Origin: Zhongshania antarctica
GTDB taxonomy: Bacteria > Pseudomonadota > Gammaproteobacteria > Pseudomonadales > Spongiibacteraceae
DNA length: 64,000 nt
Direction of reading: 5' to 3'
Assembly: GCF_014202945.1 (NCBI RefSeq)
Contig: NZ_JACHHW010000001.1
Span: forward strand, 1-64,000
In this document: positions 39,258 to 50,581 of the stretch, one piece after another
How the letters are laid out: every line of letters starts with the position of its first letter
How positions within the stretch are numbered: position 1 is the first letter of the stretch
The notes under the pieces: model-generated
The model's input: the letters and a program-made list of their open reading frames with translations, nothing else
Database searches by the model: none
Told to the model about the DNA's origin: nothing
Translations under genes and position numbers: made by a program

Positions 39258-40237
39258 TAGTTTGCAGGCACCTCATTATCTGCTCGCCGCTTCCCTGCCC
39301 GTAATTGCGTTAACTGAGCCATAATCGCAACGGCGATTTCCATGGCAGATTTACTGCCAATCGGCAGCCCTACCGGGGCGTGCAATTGCTGTAACTGTTG
39401 GTCGCTAATATCTAATTCCTTTAAACGTACACGGCGCTTATCGGACGTTCGCTGAGAACCCAGCGCCCCCACATAAAACAGACTTTGGGTTAAGGCCTGC
39501 ATTAATGCCATATCATCGATTCGTGGGTCGTGGGTCAAGGTCACCACAGCCGTAAACGAATCGCCGTGTTCACTCACCGCGTCATCGGGCATGCCCGCCA
39601 ATAACTCAGCACCATTAACCGACCACTGATTACGGCGGTCTTCTCTTGGATCACAAACCAAAACCCGATAATCCATAGCGAGAGCAATTTCGGCAATACA
39701 ACGCGCCAATTCATTCGCGCCGATTAACAATAACTGAAAACGCGGACCAAAATCTTGCTGCAGTCTAATGTCGTCAATTTGTAAGGCCTGACAACTACCC
39801 ACGGCGCCAAGCTGCCAATCACCTGTTGCCAAGTCGACCACGCGACGAATGGGCTGGCGCGCCGCCAATGCACCACTTAATTCTTCAAGCAAATCGCAGC
39901 GAATTTCATTGGGCGACAAGGGCTCAAGCAAAATATGCATGCGCCCACCACAGGGCAGACCAAAGCGCTCATTCTCTTCTGGGCTCACTCCGTACTCCAA
40001 CAACACCGCCCCCGCCACAGCAAGCTCTCCGCGCTGCAATTTGGCGAGCAGCTCATCTTCTATGCAGCCGCCAGACAGCGAGCCATGCACATTGCCCTTC
40101 TCATCTAACGCCATCATGGAACCCAATGGTCGCGGCGAGGCGCCAAAGGTTTTAACTACGGTGCACAACCAACCGGACTCACCTCGCTTTAAAAACGCCA
40201 AGGCGGCGGCCAGCACTAACTGATCTATTGTTTTCAC
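39257..40237 (-). CDS. XdhC/CoxI-family molybdoenzyme maturation factor
   Basis: This chaperone binds Mo-cofactor and aids its sulfuration and insertion into xanthine-dehydrogenase-family enzymes. The N-terminal XdhC_CoxI domain has GSLSGGCIEDELLAKLQRG with the conserved Cys. The C-terminal Rossmann domain begins FQLLLIGANELARCIAEIAL. The ending VGALGSQRTSDKR, then LHAPVGLPIGSKSAMEIAVAI, is characteristic. It is paired with the MocA-like gene. The XDH-family client must be elsewhere in the genome. Confidence 0.9.
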   Translation of the reverse strand: MKTIDQLVLAAALAFLKRGESGWLCTVVKTFGASPRPLGSMMALDEKGNVHGSLSGGCIEDELLAKLQRGELAVAGAVLLEYGVSPEENERFGLPCGGRMHILLEPLSPNEIRCDLLEELSGALAARQPIRRVVDLATGDWQLGAVGSCQALQIDDIRLQQDFGPRFQLLLIGANELARCIAEIALAMDYRVLVCDPREDRRNQWSVNGAELLAGMPDDAVSEHGDSFTAVVTLTHDPRIDDMALMQALTQSLFYVGALGSQRTSDKRRVRLKELDISDQQLQQLHAPVGLPIGSKSAMEIAVAIMAQLTQLRAGKRRADNEVPAN

Positions 40238-40264
40238 TCGATATGACCTTGCACTTAAATTTCA

Positions 40265-40295
40265 GCCAAAAAAAACGCCGCTGACGCGGCGTTAT
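40265..40295 (-). terminator. Intrinsic terminator of the first TonB-dependent receptor gene
   Basis: On the minus strand, 26 bp past the stop, an 8-bp G/C-rich stem AACGCCGC / GCGGCGTT with a 4-nt loop runs directly into a long T tract (the A-run at 40268-40275 on the plus strand). This is a canonical Rho-independent terminator. Confidence 0.9.
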
Positions 40296-40319
40296 ATTCG
40301 TTTATCCCTTAGGACAAAA

Positions 40320-42905
40320 TCAATACCAGCGGTAAGTCGCCTGCAGCGCGATGGTACGTGGCGCCTCTACGAAACCGTAGTGACCTGCCGCGCCAAAGAT
40401 GCTATTGGCCAATGGCGTATCGTTCGAGTAAGAGATTGTCGTTTCATCAGTCGCATTCTTAACCAACAGAGCGGCTTCCCAACCAGCAGTCACATCAGCC
40501 AAAGAGAAGCGCAAGTTAGTCTTAATATACGCATCTTGCTCCTGACTAGGATCAAGGTTCTGCGAAGAGTTGTAAGCACCAGTGAAGACAAAGTCAGCAC
40601 CACCGCGGAACTCTAAATCCTTGCTCACCATGGTGGTATAAACAAAGGTCATATTACCTGAGTAGTCTGCCACATACTGGTTTGTCTTGCCCTTGTAATC
40701 ACAGAAAGGATTGCCTTCAACTATATAGTCTGGCGTCTGCCCTTGATAACACTGGCCATTTTCAAAGTCAGTAAACTCAAAGTCTAAGAATGCCAAGGCA
40801 CCGGTCATCATCAAGTTTTCTGTCAGCGCCATACGACCGTCCAGCTCGATACCCATGGTCGTTGCCGCGCCAGCGTTACCGACGTTAAAACCCAAGGTAC
40901 CATCAAAAATACTGACCTGAAGATCATCGTACTGCGTGTAGAACGCTGCAATATTCAATTCAGCCGCGCCATCTAGCAAAGTAGTTTTGGCACCGGCCTC
41001 CAAGCTAGTGGCCTGCTCTTCATCATATTCAAAGCTACCAACTAAAACGATTGGATCAGAATCAGGGTTTTGCAATGGACGTATCACATTAGCCTCAGGA
41101 GAGGCGTTTGAGCGTGCATCGTAACCACCAGACTTATAACCAATGCTCGCGGTAGCATACATCATCACATCATCACTCCAGTCATGCTGGATATTCAATG
41201 ACGGCGCTAAATTTCCGCCCTTACGCGAGCCGCTGAGGTTATGTCTTTCAGCAGAAAAGTTCTTCGCAACAACGGTATCAATTTCACCTTCAGCGCGAAT
41301 TTCACCAGTAGTGATATCGCTGAAGCTTAGGCTGCGGCTACCTTCTTTTTCTTCATAAGAATAGCGTAAACCTAGGGTTGCGCGAGTCAAATCGGTTACA
41401 TTCCACGTGGCTTGCACGAAACCCGAGATAAGGTCCGTGGTGGAGCTAAAGTCACGAGGCGTACCAAGATTTACTATTTCATCACCAGCATCACCTATGC
41501 CACCAAGCTCCAATACACCGGCATCAAATAGCGGCTGGAATAGCGCCGCCAAAGGCGTACCGGCGACCTGGGCCTGCGTGACGTTATCGAATGGACCACC
41601 GGTTGCGTCGAACGGAGGACGTTCACCACGAGCACCCCCTTCTTGAATATCTGCTGCGTTCAACAACTGAGGAAGAATATCGCTTTCGACACGAATACTG
41701 TCGAAGAAATCTAACTCACTGTGCTGAAAGAACGCACCGGCAATAAACTCAAAGGTTTCGCCAACCGGCGACACCCAGCGAAACTCCTGGCTAAACTGAT
41801 TGTATTCTTCTTCTGCCGCAACACTGAATACTGAAGCGCCAGTAAAATCACAGTCACACAATTCCGAAGTTTTATAACCAAGAACACCGGTAATAAAGGT
41901 AAAGGTATGATCGCCCCAAACGTAATCAACATTCAGCGTTACGTTATGAGTATCGTTATAGCTATAGTCACCATTAGATGAACGCTTATAGTCTTGAAAG
42001 TTGTTCAAAACCGATGAGTCAGCATCTACGGTTACGAGATTTACTGGGCCAACATTAATCTCAGTAAAATCCAATATTTGCCCATAAGTACGACCATTAA
42101 ATGCAGCTGTATCAGAGGTTGACGCTTGGTCATTAATAATTTCTATTTGACGGCCATTTACATCGAATTGACCGACCTCAAATTTCAACGCAGCAGTTAA
42201 ATCTGCGGTCGCATCCCACACAAACATGGCGCGAATCGTCTGCTCGTCGCGCTGGGGCTCATCACGGTTAAGCGTTAAGTTCTCCATGTGGCCATCGATT
42301 TCACGCTTGCGAATCGCCAAACGACCACCGATATTATCTGTCAGCGGACCAGAAACAACAAAGTCCAAGACTCGCTCATTGGTTTCCGCTTCAAAAGTGC
42401 CAGACACCAAGCCTTCAAATTCTTGACCAGGCCGCGCTGAGATCAGACTCAAGGCCCCGGCAATACTGTTTTTACCAAAAAGAATATTTTGCGGACCGCG
42501 CAAAACCTCGACCCGCGCCAAATCCAAAAACGGTGCACGCGTTAATTGCGCTCGACCGTAGCTAACGCCGTCGAAATACATACCAACGGACTGCTCGAAG
42601 CCAGGGTTAATACCTGAGCCAATACCGCGAATGTAAATATTAGTACCGATACCGGTTTCTGACATAGTCAGGTTAGGGACGTAAGCTTGCAGGTCTTCGA
42701 CCTTGCTAATGCCCGCCTCCATCATTTTCTCACCAGATACCGCGTTGACTGATACTGGAACGTCTTGAAGACTTTCGGCACGTAAAGTGGCCGTAACGAT
42801 AACTTCCTCGAGCACGGCAGCCGCTTGACTGTGTGCGGAACACAACAGAAGACCAGCAGCTAAAGCAGATAAGCGAAAGTCGGAAATGGTTCTTTTCAAG
42901 GTCAT
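40320..42905 (-). CDS. TonB-dependent outer-membrane receptor (copy 1 of a tandem pair)
   Basis: This is a TonB-gated importer. A signal peptide (cleavage near SQAAA) is followed by a TonB-box-like LEEVIVTATLR. The plug domain (about residues 45-165) has DVPVSVNAVSGEKM and VEVLRGPQNILFGKNSIAGAL. A 22-strand barrel ends in the aromatic TYRWY. Cysteine pairs ELCDCDF and QCYQGQ...FCDYKG are shared with copy 2 and may close extracellular loops. A loop around residues 425-500 is about 35 residues longer than in copy 2. A GGAGG site precedes the ATG. The ligand is unknown; it belongs to the broad group used for siderophores, vitamins or hydrophobic nutrients. Confidence 0.92.
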   Translation of the reverse strand: MTLKRTISDFRLSALAAGLLLCSAHSQAAAVLEEVIVTATLRAESLQDVPVSVNAVSGEKMMEAGISKVEDLQAYVPNLTMSETGIGTNIYIRGIGSGINPGFEQSVGMYFDGVSYGRAQLTRAPFLDLARVEVLRGPQNILFGKNSIAGALSLISARPGQEFEGLVSGTFEAETNERVLDFVVSGPLTDNIGGRLAIRKREIDGHMENLTLNRDEPQRDEQTIRAMFVWDATADLTAALKFEVGQFDVNGRQIEIINDQASTSDTAAFNGRTYGQILDFTEINVGPVNLVTVDADSSVLNNFQDYKRSSNGDYSYNDTHNVTLNVDYVWGDHTFTFITGVLGYKTSELCDCDFTGASVFSVAAEEEYNQFSQEFRWVSPVGETFEFIAGAFFQHSELDFFDSIRVESDILPQLLNAADIQEGGARGERPPFDATGGPFDNVTQAQVAGTPLAALFQPLFDAGVLELGGIGDAGDEIVNLGTPRDFSSTTDLISGFVQATWNVTDLTRATLGLRYSYEEKEGSRSLSFSDITTGEIRAEGEIDTVVAKNFSAERHNLSGSRKGGNLAPSLNIQHDWSDDVMMYATASIGYKSGGYDARSNASPEANVIRPLQNPDSDPIVLVGSFEYDEEQATSLEAGAKTTLLDGAAELNIAAFYTQYDDLQVSIFDGTLGFNVGNAGAATTMGIELDGRMALTENLMMTGALAFLDFEFTDFENGQCYQGQTPDYIVEGNPFCDYKGKTNQYVADYSGNMTFVYTTMVSKDLEFRGGADFVFTGAYNSSQNLDPSQEQDAYIKTNLRFSLADVTAGWEAALLVKNATDETTISYSNDTPLANSIFGAAGHYGFVEAPRTIALQATYRWY

Positions 42906-43111
42906 ATGACCTCCAGATGCAGTTAATTTTTATATGCTGCCACCTGACTGAGTCAGCTGGACTAGCGGCCTATATAGAGTCGTAATTATTATACGTTGCT
43001 AGCAAAATGTTTGCATCGAAAACATATAGCATTTTGACTTTTGGTTCAATGAATTAGCATTTTTTATCAGTATAGCGATTATAGCAACCAGAAATAACCA
43101 CCTAAGTACTT

Positions 43112-43149
43112 AAACAAAAAAGAGTAAATACCGCAGAAGCGGCATTTAC
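43112..43149 (-). terminator. Intrinsic terminator of the second TonB-dependent receptor gene
   Basis: On the minus strand an 11-bp stem (GTAAATGCCGC with GCGGTATTTAC, one G-T wobble) and a TTCT loop are followed by TCTTTTTTG. It lies 45 bp beyond the stop and isolates this gene from copy 1. The rest of the 289-bp space 42906-43194 is A/T-rich and presumably holds the promoter of copy 1; I cannot name its boxes. Confidence 0.88.
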
Positions 43150-43194
43150 CCTAACATTTTCGACCATCCTTCATTGAGCGCTGATCGTCATTTT

Positions 43195-45621
43195 TTACCA
43201 GCGATAACTCGCCTGCACCGCTACGCTGCGGGGACGTTCAACGAACGCGTAGTGACCGATACTACCGAAACTACTGTTCGCTAATGGCACGTCATTTGAG
43301 TAGGAAATCACATCTTCATCAGTCAAGTTCTTACCGATTAAAGCTACTTCCCAGCCCGACTTCACATCTGCGATCGCTAAGCGTGCATTTACCTTCACAT
43401 AGCCGTCTTGCTCTTGGCTAGGATCTAAGTTTTGCGAAGAGTTGTAGTCATCAGTAAAGACAAAGTCTGTACCTGCTCGTAATTCTAAGGCATCGCCGAA
43501 TTCACGAGTGTACGTGAAGGTAACATTGCCAGAGTAATCGGCTACGTACTGGTTGGTCTTACCCTTATAGTCACAATAATTCGCAGTTGGTGTAATCTGA
43601 TCTGGTGTCTGCCCTTGGTAGCACTGACCCTTTTCAAAGTCAGTGAACTCAAAGTCCAAAAAGGCCAGAGCAGCGCCCATCATCAGATGATCAGTCAGTG
43701 CAAAACGACCATCTAATTCAATGCCTTTGGTCTCTGCTGCACCGGCATTGCCCACATTAAAACCAAGGGTTCCGTCAAAAATGCTCACCTGAAGATCATC
43801 GTACTTGGTGAAGAAAGCCGCTATATTTAGCTCGCCGCGACCATCCATAAAGTTGGTCTTAGCACCAATTTCAAAGCTAGTAGCCTTCTCTTTATCGTAT
43901 TCGAACGAACCCGCAATAGACGCACCAACAGCGTTAGGCGCTGCGCTAGGCGAGGCATTTGAGCGTGCGTCAAAACCACCGGATTTATTTCCGATACTCG
44001 CTGTAGCATAGGCCATGACATCATCATTAACGTCATACTGAACATTTAATGACGGCGCCAAATTACCGCCTTTTTGAGTGCCTTCTAAATCATGACGCTC
44101 TACCTTAAAGACGCCGGCAAGTACGCCATCAACTGTCCCGATGGGGCGCTCATTGCCGTCAAGATCCGCTACAGTAAGATCGCGAGTCCCCTCTTTCTCC
44201 TCATAGGAATATCTTAAGCCCAAGGTCGCGCGGGCGCGGTCTGAGGCGTTCCAAGTAGTTTGCCAAAATACTGACCACAACTCCGCATCACTGGTAAAGT
44301 TTCGCGGTGTAGTGGTATTGGAAATTGCGCTTCTTGCCGCTGACCCTTTAGCATCTGCAACCGCGGGGGAGTCTCCAGCCTTCACCGCATCCCCAGCAAC
44401 CCTAGAATATACAGCTGTCGGAAGAATGGCACTATCAATCCGGATCTCATCATAAAAAGCCAGCTTACTTTTTTGGTAGTACGCGCCGCCAATATGTTCA
44501 AAGGTTCCGCCAGCCGCCGACACCCAACGCGCTTCCTGGCTGTATTGATCGTAGTCTTCTTCGAAGGGAACACTAAACACCGGCGCCCCAGTAAAATCGC
44601 AATCACAAAGCTCCGCAAATTCATAATGCATCAAGCCGGTGATAAACGTTAAGGTGCTTTCACCCAAGGCGTAGTCCACGTTTAAGGTCAGGTTCTTGGT
44701 GCGGTTATTACTGTAATCACCGTTTGATGAACGCTTGTAGTCTTGAGTTGTGTTCAAAACTGATGGCCCCGCGCCCAGGGCAGTTAACATTTGCGAATAC
44801 TTTAAGCCGGCAAATGGGAAAGGAGCCGGAAAAGTGGTGATTTGGTCATTAACAATCTCCACCTGGCGCCCCAATACATCAAACTTACCGAGTTCAAACT
44901 TGAGCATCGCGGTTAAGTTCTCTGTGGCGTCCCAATCAAGAATCGCGCGCACAGTACCTTCGTCACGCTGAGGTTCATCGCGATTCAAGGTCAAATTTTC
45001 AATATAGCCATCAAACTCCCGCTTACGAATAGCAAGCCGTCCACCAAGGGTTTCGGTGATCGGGCCTGACACCATAAAATCTACAACTTTCTCACCGTGA
45101 TCTGGCTCATAAAGGCCTGAGATCATGCCCTCATTTTCTTGCCCTGGGCGGGCAGATATCAAACTCAGCGCACCGGCAATGCTGTTCTTACCATAAAGAA
45201 TATTTTGCGGGCCGCGCAATACCTCAACACGGGCAAGATCGAGAAACGGCGCACGGGTGAGCTGACCACGACCATAGGATATACCGTCAAAATACATCCC
45301 CACCGACTGCTCAAAACCGGGGTTAATACCGGAGCCGATACCGCGAATATAAATATTGGTGCCTATACCGGTCTCAGACATTGATAAGTTGGGAACATAG
45401 GCTTGAAGATCTTCTATTTTATCAATGCCCGCCTCGGCCATTTTTTCACCAGACACTGCATTTACAGACACCGGCACGTCTTGCAAACTTTCGGTACGCA
45501 AGGTGGCCGTAACCAGCACTTCTTCGAGTGCTGGTGCCGCTAATACTGCAGTATTTGTGCAAAGCCCCACAGCCATGGCCAAAGGCACTAAATGGCGGTT
45601 TGATTTTGAGTGCTTTTTCAT
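43195..45621 (-). CDS. TonB-dependent outer-membrane receptor (copy 2 of a tandem pair)
   Basis: This is a paralogue of the downstream receptor. The signal peptide (MKKHSKSNRHLVPLAMAVGL, cleavage near VLAAP), the TonB-box-like LEEVLVTATLR and the plug are nearly identical to copy 1. The barrel strands are similar, and the differences concentrate in mid-barrel loops (about residues 255-285 and 420-470). The ATG at 45621 is preferred over one five codons earlier because it gives the canonical signal peptide. Ending ASYRW, it keeps the terminal aromatic residue for outer-membrane assembly. Substrate unknown. Separate terminators suggest independent expression. Confidence 0.92.
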   Translation of the reverse strand: MKKHSKSNRHLVPLAMAVGLCTNTAVLAAPALEEVLVTATLRTESLQDVPVSVNAVSGEKMAEAGIDKIEDLQAYVPNLSMSETGIGTNIYIRGIGSGINPGFEQSVGMYFDGISYGRGQLTRAPFLDLARVEVLRGPQNILYGKNSIAGALSLISARPGQENEGMISGLYEPDHGEKVVDFMVSGPITETLGGRLAIRKREFDGYIENLTLNRDEPQRDEGTVRAILDWDATENLTAMLKFELGKFDVLGRQVEIVNDQITTFPAPFPFAGLKYSQMLTALGAGPSVLNTTQDYKRSSNGDYSNNRTKNLTLNVDYALGESTLTFITGLMHYEFAELCDCDFTGAPVFSVPFEEDYDQYSQEARWVSAAGGTFEHIGGAYYQKSKLAFYDEIRIDSAILPTAVYSRVAGDAVKAGDSPAVADAKGSAARSAISNTTTPRNFTSDAELWSVFWQTTWNASDRARATLGLRYSYEEKEGTRDLTVADLDGNERPIGTVDGVLAGVFKVERHDLEGTQKGGNLAPSLNVQYDVNDDVMAYATASIGNKSGGFDARSNASPSAAPNAVGASIAGSFEYDKEKATSFEIGAKTNFMDGRGELNIAAFFTKYDDLQVSIFDGTLGFNVGNAGAAETKGIELDGRFALTDHLMMGAALAFLDFEFTDFEKGQCYQGQTPDQITPTANYCDYKGKTNQYVADYSGNVTFTYTREFGDALELRAGTDFVFTDDYNSSQNLDPSQEQDGYVKVNARLAIADVKSGWEVALIGKNLTDEDVISYSNDVPLANSSFGSIGHYAFVERPRSVAVQASYRW

Positions 45622-45826
45622 CAATGTCTCTCCCAAAGAGATTTATTGTAATTATTTCCGCTCCATTAGCGGTGCGCCAAAAACGCACGTATAGGGGCTA
45701 ATACACAGTCTAGTCGGGAATCCAGCAATGTAAAATGTGAATAACCCCTATACGCGCAGATGAATGGCACAAGACATGCTACGAATAGTAGTGGGGCTTA
45801 GATCAAGGATAGCGGCAGGAAATTGA

Positions 45827-46300
45827 CTAAAACATGCCAAGCTCGAGACCGGCAGCAAAGCCCGCCCCCAACTCTTCAGCTTGTTGAAAAGCCTCTGCAT
45901 TAGGCTCGCCATAGCAAATAATCGCTTCGGTGACACTTCGCCAAGCATAACCTTTGGCAATGCGCTGCCACTGGCGCAAGGCATTGCTGCCGTCGTTGCC
46001 GGTGCAAATAAATACGCCGTAAGGCTTGATAAGCTCCCGAGCCAGTACTGGGTAAAATGTTCGGTCGAAAAAATCCTTCATTCCGCCCGCTAGGGCACCA
46101 AAGTTTTCCGGCATAAATAATAAGAGACCGTCGCACCACATGATGTCGCGAGTGCCCGCCTCGGCAGCGCGGAGTAGCCGAATTTCAAGCCCCGGCTCTG
46201 CAGTCACAGCGGCGCCATGCGCCGCATAGGCCAAGCGCTCATTCCTACCCGACTGGCTGTGATATACAATTAACAGATGTTTGGATTTGGCATCAGCCAC
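45827..46300 (-). CDS. Flavodoxin-family FMN-binding oxidoreductase
   Basis: This is a small flavodoxin-fold protein. LLIVYHSQSGRNERLAYAA is the FMN phosphate loop, CDGLLLFMPENFGALAGGMK the second FMN loop, and GVFICTGNDGSNALRQWQRI the third. It is likely a quinone or FMN reductase. The GTG at 46300 has AAGGG 8 bp upstream and is preferred to the TTG at 46321. It is divergent from the glyoxalase-like gene across about 80 bp. Confidence 0.82.
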   Translation of the reverse strand: MADAKSKHLLIVYHSQSGRNERLAYAAHGAAVTAEPGLEIRLLRAAEAGTRDIMWCDGLLLFMPENFGALAGGMKDFFDRTFYPVLARELIKPYGVFICTGNDGSNALRQWQRIAKGYAWRSVTEAIICYGEPNAEAFQQAEELGAGFAAGLELGMF

Positions 46301-46379
46301 AATCAAGCCCTTAAGTACCAATTAAGCATTAACGAAAACAGCACGACAAACGCCGATGCAAAACCAAGGAAATAACACC

Positions 46380-46820
46380 ATGAAATTTTTACACACAATG
46401 ATTCGGGTGAAAAATCTCGACGCATCATTGCATTTTTATTGTGAGCTACTCGGCCTCAAAGAAGTTCGTCGCTACGACAATGAAAAAGGCCGCTTCAGCC
46501 TGATATTTCTCGCCGCAGCTGAGGATTTTGAAATGGCACAGAAAACGCAAGCGCCGACCATTGAGCTTACTTATAACTGGGACCCAGAGGATTATCAAGG
46601 TGGCCGCAATTTCGGCCACCTCGCTTTTCTAGTCGACAATATCTACGAAAGTTGTAAGACCCTGCAGGACGGCGGCGTCACCATTAACCGCCCGCCAAGA
46701 GATGGACACATGGCTTTTGTGCGCTCGCCGGACAATATCTCCATTGAATTACTGCAGCGCGGCGACGCACTACCACCTCAGGAGCCGTGGCTGTCGCTAG
46801 CCAACTCCGGTGAATGGTGA
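46380..46820 (+). CDS. VOC-family protein, glyoxalase I-like
   Basis: This is a 146-residue two-repeat VOC protein. The four glyoxalase I metal ligands can be read: His in FLHTMIRVKNL, Glu in TIELTYNW, His in FGHLAFLVDN and Glu in ISIELLQRG. It probably detoxifies methylglyoxal as the glutathione adduct (lactoylglutathione lyase). The start ATG follows an AAGGAA site; an earlier in-frame ATG at 46356 adds eight non-conserved residues. It ends 4 bp before the convergent lipoprotein gene. Confidence 0.87.
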   Translation: MKFLHTMIRVKNLDASLHFYCELLGLKEVRRYDNEKGRFSLIFLAAAEDFEMAQKTQAPTIELTYNWDPEDYQGGRNFGHLAFLVDNIYESCKTLQDGGVTINRPPRDGHMAFVRSPDNISIELLQRGDALPPQEPWLSLANSGEW

Positions 46821-46824
46821 TCGC

Positions 46825-49454
<2,630 letters not shown>

Positions 49455-49495
49455 TCATGACGCCGTTGTTATAGTAGACTGCGCATCAGCCACCC

Positions 49496-50437
49496 TTACA
49501 TAAGGGTAAGCTGACGGCGCTCAAAATCGCGAATTCGCTGTTTATAATGTTCGAGAGTCTGCTTGGTCGCGACACTGTGGGTCTGATCGCGCAGCTCCCC
49601 TTCTAGATTTTTTACCAGACAGCGGGCAGTTTCCACCATCGCCTCATAGGCTTTCATGCTATCTGCTGGGCCGGGAAGATGCATGAAAAAGACCACACCT
49701 GGGGTGCTGAATTCGTCAATTTCGTCTAGATCAAAATTGCCAGGCTCAACCAAATTTGCCACGCTAAATTGAATTTGACCGCTGCCGTCGGCATTTTCAT
49801 AGCGGTGAAAAATATTCATTTTGCCGTAGCGAACATCGCAGGCCATCAAAATCTGCAATAGATCATTGCCCTTAAAGGGCTTGCCCGTCGGTGACATGAC
49901 ATTGAGCACGATCAGCTCTTGATGCGCCGACGGCGTTGCCTGCGCCGACTTTAATGAGCTGCCCTCTTTCTCTGGGCGACGCTCAGCAGTCGCCGCCAGC
50001 GGCTTAGTTTCGCTGCGCTCGGGCTGGACTAATTCTTCGTCGTCACCTAACTCGCCACTCCAACCCGCATCAACATCGTGAAGATCGTCGCTGTCGTCGA
50101 CAACTTTCCTCGCGTATTCCTCGGCAGGATCGCGAAATAAAATATCATCGTCGTCATCTGCAGCAACATTTAAAGGCGGCTCTTTACGCGGTGCCGCTGC
50201 GCTAGTCGGCGCCCGTTTTACATGCAAGCTTGGCTGTTCACGAACGGCGATAACGCGTGCTGAGCCGCCGGGCAGTTCCGGGTTGACCAAACCGTCATCC
50301 ACTTCACTGCGCGCTTTTGGCGTTAAGCGTATGGTATCACTGCGGTCTTTGTGCATCCGCCGATAGCCATCTAGCAGCACTGCCAGCGCGAGCAGTGAGC
50401 CAATTATAATTAACCAATCTCTGACACTGAGGTCCAT
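49496..50437 (-). CDS. zipA: Cell division protein ZipA
   Basis: This protein tethers FtsZ to the inner membrane. A single N-terminal TM helix (residues 8-24, N-out) is followed by a charged, acidic linker (about 35-170) and the FtsZ-binding C-terminal domain (about 173-300: LIVLNVMSPTGKPFKGNDLL, then GVVFFMHLPGP). Its place between smc and ligA is the pseudomonad order. Confidence 0.95.
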   Translation of the reverse strand: MDLSVRDWLIIIGSLLALAVLLDGYRRMHKDRSDTIRLTPKARSEVDDGLVNPELPGGSARVIAVREQPSLHVKRAPTSAAAPRKEPPLNVAADDDDDILFRDPAEEYARKVVDDSDDLHDVDAGWSGELGDDEELVQPERSETKPLAATAERRPEKEGSSLKSAQATPSAHQELIVLNVMSPTGKPFKGNDLLQILMACDVRYGKMNIFHRYENADGSGQIQFSVANLVEPGNFDLDEIDEFSTPGVVFFMHLPGPADSMKAYEAMVETARCLVKNLEGELRDQTHSVATKQTLEHYKQRIRDFERRQLTLM

Positions 50438-50581
50438 TATCTAGCCCTTTTTGGCCATTACGACCGCATCCCCAATAATTCACTGTGGCCTTGGATAAAA
50501 TTCTGTCGCTATTGTTCCACGCGTTTTGCTAAATTTCCATGTTTTCGCAATTTGCGCGGCAATAACGCATCCAAGCTTATC

